From: Candidatus Stercoripulliclostridium merdigallinarum
GTDB taxonomy: Bacteria; Bacillota; Clostridia; Christensenellales; DTU072
Length of the DNA: 5,913 nucleotides
Direction of reading: 5' to 3'
Assembly (NCBI GenBank): GCA_018714575.1
Contig: DVNF01000165.1
Coordinates: forward strand, 1 to 5,913
Shown: positions 1 to 5,030 of the stretch, piece after piece
Layout: the number at the start of each line of letters is the position of its first letter
How positions within the stretch are numbered: position 1 is the first letter of the stretch
Made by a program: the position numbers and the translations under genes
Notes under the pieces: model-generated
What the model was told of the DNA's origin: nothing
The model's database searches: none
What the model saw: the letters and a program-made list of their open reading frames with translations, nothing else

Positions 1-1
1 G

Positions 2-127
2 TATATGGGGAAGTGTTTGGAAGCCGAAGGAATTCCCGTAAAGTACGGAGTATTCGGCGCCGACATGACTATACTGCAAAGCAATGCGGGTCCGGTTACC
101 ATTATAATGGAATTACCGAAAAAGTAG
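2..127 (+). CDS. dtd: D-aminoacyl-tRNA deacylase, C-terminal fragment (cut by left edge)
   Basis: Only the last 41 codons are present, reading in from the left edge and ending at TAG 125-127. The enzyme hydrolyses D-amino acids (and glycine) mischarged on tRNA, in the cytosol. The fragment carries the family's C-terminal signature: a GVFGADM block (residues 18-24 of the fragment) followed by NAGPVTIIME (29-38). The GP pair with the following VT is the conserved Gly-cisPro motif that forms the substrate pocket. Many homologues read NDGPVT, so the Ala in place of Asp just before GP is a small deviation; the GP itself is intact. The protein ends with a short charged tail, ELPKK. The gene converges on dapB and shares a hairpin terminator with it. 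In Bacillota dtd often follows relA/rel, but the upstream neighbour cannot be seen here. The assignment rests on this motif region only. Confidence 0.88.
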   Translation, partial: YMGKCLEAEGIPVKYGVFGADMTILQSNAGPVTIIMELPKK

Positions 128-138
128 ACGGATCGATC

Positions 139-170
139 AAAAAAGCCGCGGTATTAAACCGCGGCTTTTT
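139..170. terminator. Bidirectional rho-independent terminator between dtd and dapB
   Basis: A perfect 7-bp GC stem, GCCGCGG (145-151) pairing with CCGCGGC (159-165), encloses a 7-nt loop (TATTAAA). It has an A tract on its left (139-144) and a T tract on its right (166-170), so it reads as hairpin plus U-run on both strands. It lies 17 bp after the dtd stop and 26 bp beyond the dapB stop on the other strand, as expected for a shared terminator of convergent genes. Confidence 0.92.
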
Positions 171-191
171 GCAGTTAGCACTTTTATTATA

Positions 192-941
192 TTATTTATC
201 CAATACGTCAGCCATCGAATACAGTCCGGGTTTTGCATTGACCAGGAACTTCGCCGCGCTGACTGCGCCTTCCGAAAAGATACCTTTATTTTCGGCTTCG
301 TGTTTCAAAGTGACGACTTCGTTGTTCATTATGAACATAACTTCGTGCTTTCCGACGATTGAACCGCCCCTGATGGCGTGAACGCCTATTTCTTCGGGTT
401 TTCTTTTGCCGACCAAGCCTTCTCTGCCGTAGACGGGAACTAATTCGGGACGAGCGGTTTTTGCCGCGGCAACCAACATTTTAGCCGTTCCCGAAGGGGC
501 GTCGGCTTTGTTGTGATGATGCGCTTCGATGACTTCGATATCGGCGCCCGGTAACGCCGCCGCCGCTTCTTTGACGAGTTTTATCAAAGCGTTGATGCCT
601 ACCGACATGTTGCCCGAACGTAAGATAGGAACGGTTTTAGCAGCTTCTTCTATAGCCTTTATATCCTCGGCATCGTATCCCGTGGTGCAAAGAACGGCGG
701 GAAGTTTCTTTTCGGTTATGTAAGTCAATATTCCCGGAAGAGCGGCTTTTACCGAAAAATCTATCAGGCAATCTGCGGTTTCGCCGACTTTGGAAATATC
801 CGTATATACGGGAAAAGAGTAGTTAGCGCCGTCCGCAAATTTATCTACACCTGCGACGATTTGACATTCGGGGTGTAATGCGATAGTGTTAACGGTGGTC
901 TTTCCCATCGTGCCTACGGCACCCGTCAAAATTATACGCAT
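192..941 (-). CDS. dapB: 4-hydroxy-tetrahydrodipicolinate reductase
   Basis: It reduces 4-hydroxy-tetrahydrodipicolinate (the DapA product) to tetrahydrodipicolinate with NAD(P)H, in the cytosolic lysine/diaminopimelate pathway. At 249 aa it has the usual length for short Bacillota forms. The N-terminal Rossmann half has GAVGTMGK (7-14), a dinucleotide loop in which the usual Arg/Lys between the second Gly and Met is Thr. VDK (32-34) ends the second strand, where cofactor choice is set. DFS (61-63) and CTTGY (85-89) are the NAD(P)-facing loops. The catalytic block EAHHHNKADAPSGTA (139-153) holds His141/His142 and Lys145, matching E. coli His159/His160 and Lys163, plus Gly151-Thr152 that bind the substrate carboxylate. 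IRGGSIVGKHE (190-200) is the conserved C-domain strand. The start ATG lies 1 bp after the dapA stop, with GGAGG 6 nt upstream inside dapA, so translation is probably coupled. It is the last gene of the operon, followed by the terminator. Confidence 0.97.
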   Translation of the reverse strand: MRIILTGAVGTMGKTTVNTIALHPECQIVAGVDKFADGANYSFPVYTDISKVGETADCLIDFSVKAALPGILTYITEKKLPAVLCTTGYDAEDIKAIEEAAKTVPILRSGNMSVGINALIKLVKEAAAALPGADIEVIEAHHHNKADAPSGTAKMLVAAAKTARPELVPVYGREGLVGKRKPEEIGVHAIRGGSIVGKHEVMFIMNNEVVTLKHEAENKGIFSEGAVSAAKFLVNAKPGLYSMADVLDK

Positions 942-942
942 C

Positions 943-1827
943 TTATGCCTCCGTCTGAATGCCGAAATCGTTCAACGCTTTGCGCATTTCGTCAACTTTT
1001 TCGGAACGGGTCAGAGGTAAACGCATATAATCGTCGGGAATGATTCCCATCAGCTTCAGCGCGCATTTTACGGGAATGGGGTTGACTTCTGCGAATAACG
1101 CCTTTACCAACGGCTCGATTTTCTGTTGCATTTCCAGGGAAGTTTTCCAATCGCCTTCGAAGAATTTATATACCATGTCGTGCATATATTGCGGCGCGAC
1201 GTTGGATGCAACCGAAATAACGCCCTTTGCGCCCAAGGCAAGCAGGGGATAGACCAAGCCGTCGTCGCCCGAATATATATCCATCTTTCCGTCGATCAGG
1301 CGGTTTAACGCCATGTACTGATTGATGTTGCCGCTGGCTTCCTTTATAGCGGATATACCGCGGTAGCCGGCAAGCTTCAGGCAGGTTTCGGGCGCGATGT
1401 TTACGCCGGTACGTCCGGGAACGTTATACATGATTACGGGTAGATCGACTGCGTCGGCTATGGCTTTGTAATGCGCCACCAATCCGGATTGAGTGCACTT
1501 ATTGTAATAAGGCGTGACGGTCAAAATTGCGTCCGCGCCTAATTGCTCGTTTTCTTTCGCGTACTCGATCGCTGTATAGGTGTTGTTGCTGCCTGCTCCC
1601 AAAATTACGGGTACGCGTTTTTTGACGTGTTCAATGACAGCACCCGCGACGGCGGTACGTTCGAAGTGGGTCATCGTCGTGGGTTCACCGGTAGTGCCGT
1701 TGATGATAAGAGCGTCTATTCCGTTTTCAAGCTGTCTGTCAACCAAAGTTTCCAAACTCTTGAAATCGACTTTGTCGTCGATAAACGGAGTTATCAGCGC
1801 TGTTGCCGCTCCTTTGAAAATAGACAT
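943..1827 (-). CDS. dapA: 4-hydroxy-tetrahydrodipicolinate synthase
   Basis: This cytosolic TIM-barrel aldolase condenses pyruvate with aspartate semialdehyde, the first committed step towards lysine and diaminopimelate. Its 294 aa match the family's usual 290-300. Visible active-site residues are GTTGE (44-48, Thr45/Thr46), PYYNK (106-110, including the Tyr108 of the proton relay), Tyr134 in MYNVPGRTG, Arg139 (binds the aspartate semialdehyde carboxylate) and Schiff-base Lys162 in AIKEASG. SGDD (187-190) and GVISVASN (202-209) complete the barrel. Hand alignment to E. coli DapA puts Pro49, Thr50, Arg57 and Thr85 where E. coli has Ser48, Ala49, His56 and Glu84 of the lysine site, while His54 and Asn81 are kept; weak or absent lysine inhibition is therefore inferred, as in several Gram-positive enzymes. 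The start is fixed by AGGAGG (1833-1838) 5 nt upstream, overlapping the asd stop by one base. It is the middle gene of asd-dapA-dapB. Confidence 0.98.
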   Translation of the reverse strand: MSIFKGAATALITPFIDDKVDFKSLETLVDRQLENGIDALIINGTTGEPTTMTHFERTAVAGAVIEHVKKRVPVILGAGSNNTYTAIEYAKENEQLGADAILTVTPYYNKCTQSGLVAHYKAIADAVDLPVIMYNVPGRTGVNIAPETCLKLAGYRGISAIKEASGNINQYMALNRLIDGKMDIYSGDDGLVYPLLALGAKGVISVASNVAPQYMHDMVYKFFEGDWKTSLEMQQKIEPLVKALFAEVNPIPVKCALKLMGIIPDDYMRLPLTRSEKVDEMRKALNDFGIQTEA

Positions 1828-1837
1828 GTTGACCTCC

Positions 1838-2830
1838 TTATTTAATGGCGTCTTTCGATATAAGATATTCTGCGATTTGTACGGCGTTCGTAGCTGCGCC
1901 CTTTCTGATGTTATCTGCCACTACCCAAATGTTGCAACCGTTTTCAACGGATTCGTCCAATCTGATCCTGCCGACGTAGACTTCGTCCGTGTCTTCCGCA
2001 TAGATGGGCATCGGGTATTTAAGGTTTGCGGGGTCGTCAACAATGATCAAACCGGGCATAGTAGACAAAGCTTTTTTGATACCTTCTACGGTGCAGGGAC
2101 GTTCGAATTCGATATTGATCGATTCCGAGTGTCCGTGGAAAACGGGGACGCGGACGGTGGTAGCGGTAACGCGCAGATCGGGTTTTTTCAAGATCTTTCT
2201 GGTTTCCTTTATCATCTTTTCCTCTTCCTTTGTGTACCCGTTCGGCAGGAAGACGTCGATATGCGGCAATACGTTGCCTTTGATCGGATAGGGGAACTTT
2301 GTCGTCGTTCCGTCTTTCAGATCGTTATATCCGGCAACGCCTGCGCCGGAAACGGCTTGATAAGTGGAATAAACTACGCGTTTGATACCGAAGGCGTCGT
2401 CCAAAGGCTTTAATGCGACTACTGCCTGTATGGTGGAGCAGTTCGGGTTTGCTATAATGCCGTGGTTGTTCAAAGCTTCTTCGCCGTTGACTTCGGGTAC
2501 TACCAACGGAACGTCGTCATACATACGCCATTGGCTGGAGTTGTCGATTACGGTTGCGCCAAGTGCGGCGAATTGCGGAGCAAACTCTTTGGAAACCGAG
2601 CCGCCTGCCGAAAACAGAGCTATTTGAATGCCTTTACCCTTTATGTTCTCGGGAGTAAGTTCTATTACGGTATGGGTTTTGCCCATGAATTCTATTTGTT
2701 TACCGGCAGATTTTTTGGACGCGAACAGATAATATTCGGATACGGGAAGTTGTCTTTCTTCCAATACCTTCAAAAACTTCGAACCGACCATTCCGGTCGC
2801 GCCGACTACAGCCATTACGTATTTTTTCAT
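1838..2830 (-). CDS. asd: Aspartate-semialdehyde dehydrogenase
   Basis: It reduces L-aspartyl phosphate with NADPH to L-aspartate 4-semialdehyde, the branch point for lysine/DAP and for threonine and methionine, in the cytosol. With start ATG 2828-2830 the product is 330 aa, normal for the family. The N-terminus begins at once with the Rossmann strand and GATGMVG (10-16). FSAGGS (73-78) and IDNSS (95-99) are further cofactor-side motifs. NPNCST (128-133) carries the catalytic nucleophile Cys131, TYQAVSGAG (156-164) holds Gln158, and VRVPVFHGHSES (226-237) holds substrate-binding Arg227 and the acid/base His234. The C-terminus has the VVADNIRKGAATNAVQIAE helix (303-321). An in-frame ATG at 2897-2899 would add 23 residues, but it lies on the predicted -35 box and has no family counterpart. 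AGAGG (2839-2843) sits 8 nt before the chosen start. It is the first gene of the operon. Confidence 0.97.
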   Translation of the reverse strand: MKKYVMAVVGATGMVGSKFLKVLEERQLPVSEYYLFASKKSAGKQIEFMGKTHTVIELTPENIKGKGIQIALFSAGGSVSKEFAPQFAALGATVIDNSSQWRMYDDVPLVVPEVNGEEALNNHGIIANPNCSTIQAVVALKPLDDAFGIKRVVYSTYQAVSGAGVAGYNDLKDGTTTKFPYPIKGNVLPHIDVFLPNGYTKEEEKMIKETRKILKKPDLRVTATTVRVPVFHGHSESINIEFERPCTVEGIKKALSTMPGLIIVDDPANLKYPMPIYAEDTDEVYVGRIRLDESVENGCNIWVVADNIRKGAATNAVQIAEYLISKDAIK

Positions 2831-2838
2831 GCAGAGTA

Positions 2839-2843
2839 CCTCT
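2839..2843 (-). promoter_or_regulatory. Ribosome binding site of asd
   Basis: Minus-strand AGAGG lies 8 nt before ATG 2828-2830. It selects this start over the upstream in-frame ATG at 2897-2899, which lies upstream of the predicted transcription start. Confidence 0.75.
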
Positions 2844-2870
2844 TCACTGTTTAATATTGATGTATCTATG

Positions 2871-2899
2871 AATATATCAATTTTGACGAAAAAAGTCAA
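2871..2899 (-). promoter_or_regulatory. SigA-type promoter of the asd-dapA-dapB operon
   Basis: On the minus strand a -35 box TTGACT (2894-2899) is followed by exactly 17 bp and a -10 box TATATT (2871-2876). TGA directly before the -10 gives an extended -10 (TGn). Transcription should start near 2864, leaving a leader of about 34 nt before the asd ATG. The DNA upstream on this strand (about 2905-2940) is very AT-rich, which would suit an UP element. An inverted repeat overlaps both boxes. Confidence 0.8.
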
Positions 2900-2906
2900 T
2901 TGATAT
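2874..2906. promoter_or_regulatory. Inverted repeat over the asd promoter, possible operator
   Basis: The left arm ATATCAATTTTGAC (2874-2887) and right arm GTCAATTGATAT (2895-2906) are reverse complements except for two extra T residues in the left arm. A 7-nt spacer (GAAAAAA) separates them. The repeat covers the -35 box, the spacer and part of the -10 box of the minus-strand promoter, the right position for a repressor site. The DNA is AT-rich and part of the symmetry comes from the promoter boxes themselves, so the regulatory role is only inferred. Confidence 0.4.
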
Positions 2907-2988
2907 GTTATTTAATTTATTATATTAATTTTTAATAAACGGAAGCTGTTCAACATATAGGCGCGAACAAACATTATTTAAATTATAA

Positions 2989-3017
2989 TTGCAATCGTAC
3001 AAAGGATAATGTATAAT
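2989..3017 (+). promoter_or_regulatory. SigA-type promoter of the membrane protein-hslO group
   Basis: A -35 box TTGCAA (2989-2994), a 17-bp spacer and a perfect -10 box TATAAT (3012-3017) point rightward. Transcription should start near 3024, about 31 nt before the ATG at 3055. The ribosome binding site GAGG (3045-3048) lies 6 nt before that ATG. The promoter is divergent from, and about 90 bp away from, the asd promoter. Confidence 0.75.
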
Positions 3018-3054
3018 AATTCAAAAGCGATTAAAGCAATTAACGAGGATCCCG

Positions 3055-4152
3055 ATGGCATCACAGCAGAATAACACCAAAGAACGTAAAACGAGCAAGT
3101 TTAAACTGAAGTTGCTGGCGGCAATGTGCTTACAGCCCGAGGCTAGGAACGAGGAGAAAAAGGGCGGTTATCCCGGCGGCAGATTCAAACGCTTTTTCGA
3201 TACGTACAAAGCCAACAGCGCAAATTTGATGACGGCAAACGCTTTGACGTTGATTTTCGCGTTGCCTATCTTGGCTATTATTATTGTCGTATCCGTATTC
3301 GGAGTCGAAAGATTGGGTTATATGCTGGCGGGACTTGGTAACGACATCCCTTATCTGATGTCCGACGTCGGCATAGGACTTTCCGGCGGAATGTCTATAA
3401 ACGAAGCCAAACTGTATATGTTGGACGTTTACAGACTGATTTTCTTGGCTGTAGGCGTGGGCATTGCCATATTGGGATTCGGCGCCGCGGGGCATATTTA
3501 TATCGATACCAAACTGATTTGGGGCGAAAGCTTTATAACGAAAAAAGACAAGAAAACAGGCGCAGACGTTCCCAGAATCGTTACCGAATTTTTCCGTGGC
3601 GTTAAAAACTATTGGAAAGAAATGGTAATAGTTTTTGCGGGATACGGAATATTTTTTGCCGGCGGAGTCAATCTGATTTTGGAATTCGTTTCCGGTGTTT
3701 GGTCCGGCGGAGCAAACGTCGGACAATGGTTCGCGTTGTTTATCGGCTGTATCATACTGCTGGCGGCTACTCCGGTGTTCTTCAATCTGGTTCCCCAGGT
3801 CGTTTCCTATCATAAGACCTTGAACCTTGCGCAAAAGTTGAAAAACGCAGTCATTTATACGTTGGCATTCCCGATCCCGACTTATATAATGATAATATTC
3901 GCTTTCGGACCGTATGCGTTGATGGCTATTAATTCTCCGATAATCACCATTTTGATCGGAATGTTGTTGATAGCTTTGGGCATGACGTTTACCTTCTTGA
4001 TAATGACTAACTACGCCGACCATAACTCCGAAAACGTTTGCCAAATGCTGTACGAAAACATGAGGACGGAGCTTAGCCGTAAGGAAAGAAAGGAAAAAAA
4101 GAAAAAAGACGTCAAACCCGTCCAACAAGTCAAATATAAAAAGAAGAAATAG
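3055..4152 (+). CDS. Six-helix membrane protein, YesL/DUF624-like
   Basis: A 365-aa integral membrane protein of unknown function. After a basic, probably cytosolic N-terminus (1-60), hydrophobic segments lie at about 61-83, 126-149, 190-212, 224-249, 264-290 and 295-318. Residues 44-75 (FKRFFDTYKAN, then a helix with FALPI) and 139-192 (ILGFGAAGHIYI ... GESF ... VTEFFRGVKNYWKEM) resemble the YesL/DUF624 pattern of a Phe/Asn-rich start, a Leu-Pro in helix 1, a Gly-Ala turn before an aliphatic helix, and an FF...NWK block. Relative to that family it is long: a loop of about 40 residues (84-125) separates helices 1 and 2, and a Lys-rich tail (340-365) follows helix 6. YesL proteins are often near carbohydrate genes, but none is visible here. 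No signal peptide or catalytic motif is recognisable. The start is supported by GAGG 6 nt upstream and a promoter about 40 bp before it. hslO follows after 8 bp, so the two are probably cotranscribed. Confidence 0.85.
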   Translation: MASQQNNTKERKTSKFKLKLLAAMCLQPEARNEEKKGGYPGGRFKRFFDTYKANSANLMTANALTLIFALPILAIIIVVSVFGVERLGYMLAGLGNDIPYLMSDVGIGLSGGMSINEAKLYMLDVYRLIFLAVGVGIAILGFGAAGHIYIDTKLIWGESFITKKDKKTGADVPRIVTEFFRGVKNYWKEMVIVFAGYGIFFAGGVNLILEFVSGVWSGGANVGQWFALFIGCIILLAATPVFFNLVPQVVSYHKTLNLAQKLKNAVIYTLAFPIPTYIMIIFAFGPYALMAINSPIITILIGMLLIALGMTFTFLIMTNYADHNSENVCQMLYENMRTELSRKERKEKKKKDVKPVQQVKYKKKK

Positions 4153-4160
4153 AAAAGCTA

Positions 4161-5030
4161 ATGGATAGGATAATAAAAGGAGTGTGCTTTGATAAAAAAG
4201 CGCGCGTTTCGTTGATAGACGTAACGGAGGGTGCCCGAAAGGGCACTCAAACGCATGACATGTCGCCGCTTGCCGCGGCCTGCTATGCCAGAGCGTTAAC
4301 CGTCGGTGCCTATATAAATGCTAATTTAAAAAACAAAAGCGACAGATTTAATCTGATTATCGAAGGAAACGGCGTGATCGGAAAGATCTATATTGCTTCC
4401 GAAGACGGAGATTTAAAAGGGTTTGTCGAGGAACCTCATGCCGATCTGCCGCTGAACAACGGCAAATTGGACGTAGAAAACGCGGTAGGTTCCGTCGGTG
4501 AGATAATTGTCGTAAAAGACCTCGGATTAAAAGAGCCTTATATCGGCAGGTCGAATTTGGTTTCCGGTAATATCGCCGACGATTACGCCGAGTATTTGTT
4601 AAAGAGCGAAGGGATACATTCTGCAGTCGCTTTGTCGGAATATATCACCAAGGACGGCATTCAAGCCGCAGGCGGTATCATAGTCGAAGCTTTGCCCGAC
4701 GCGGGCGAGGACGTCATATTTATTTTGGAAGACGTCATGACTTATTTTACTTCGTTATCGAAAATGATGACCGAACGCAGCATGGAAGATATAGCCGATT
4801 TTTATTTCGGACATTTAAAAGCCGAAATTTTCCCCGCGGAACCAATTACTTACGGGTGCCATTGCGACAAAAAAATCGTAGGTATTGTGAGGTCATTGGG
4901 TAAAAAAGAAGCCGAAGATATAGTGCGCGAACAAGGTGCATTGGAAGTTTCTTGCGATTATTGCGGCAGAAAATACCGCTTTGACGAAAAGGCGATAGAC
5001 GCTTTGTTCAAAAATGGCAAAGATAATTGA
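4161..5030 (+). CDS. hslO: Hsp33 redox-regulated chaperone
   Basis: Hsp33 is a cytosolic holdase: its four-Cys zinc site is reduced and inactive in normal cells and forms disulfides under oxidative plus heat or bleach stress, unfolding the C-terminal switch so it binds denaturing proteins. All four ligands are present as CHC (Cys233, Cys235) and CDYC (Cys265, Cys268), with the usual 29-residue spacing between pairs. The N-terminal domain shows family blocks: THDMSPLAAACYARALTVGA (31-50), the IEGNGVIGKIYIAS strand (67-80), DLPLNNGKLDVENAVGSVGE (95-114) and VVKDLGLKEPYIGRSNLVSG (117-136). Its 289 aa are a normal length, and the MDRIIKG start matches the usual MDY-type beginning. No strong Shine-Dalgarno precedes the ATG (only A-rich AGAAAAG), so translation may depend on coupling to the gene 8 bp upstream. 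Its 3' end overlaps the next gene by 17 bp. Confidence 0.97.
   Translation: MDRIIKGVCFDKKARVSLIDVTEGARKGTQTHDMSPLAAACYARALTVGAYINANLKNKSDRFNLIIEGNGVIGKIYIASEDGDLKGFVEEPHADLPLNNGKLDVENAVGSVGEIIVVKDLGLKEPYIGRSNLVSGNIADDYAEYLLKSEGIHSAVALSEYITKDGIQAAGGIIVEALPDAGEDVIFILEDVMTYFTSLSKMMTERSMEDIADFYFGHLKAEIFPAEPITYGCHCDKKIVGIVRSLGKKEAEDIVREQGALEVSCDYCGRKYRFDEKAIDALFKNGKDN

Noticed and set aside
13..381. Open frame of 122 codons on the + strand at the left end
   Set aside because: It reads through the dtd end in the wrong frame, through the terminator hairpin, and into antisense dapB.
1580..2413. Open frame of 277 codons on the + strand across asd and dapA
   Set aside because: It lies antisense across two certain genes and their junction, has low-complexity composition, and lacks a promoter or ribosome binding site.
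2831..2899. Upstream ATG giving asd a 23-residue N-terminal extension
   Set aside because: The extension overlaps the predicted -35 and -10 boxes, has no family counterpart, and a good AGAGG site precedes the internal ATG at 2828-2830.
2883..2910. Second + strand promoter, TTGACG with TATGTT
   Set aside because: The spacing is only 15 bp and it would leave a leader of about 140 nt. The TTGCAA/TATAAT pair at 2989-3017 is much better placed.
2907..2940. AT-rich short repeats between the two promoters
   Set aside because: The small palindromes such as ATTAA/TTAAT are expected in such AT-rich DNA. At most this is an UP element for the asd promoter.
3130..4128. Open frame of 332 codons on the minus strand opposite the membrane protein
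   Set aside because: Its translation is rich in Gln, His, Tyr and Asn with no recognisable fold, as expected for the antisense of a hydrophobic gene. The + strand frame has a promoter, a ribosome binding site and coherent membrane helices.
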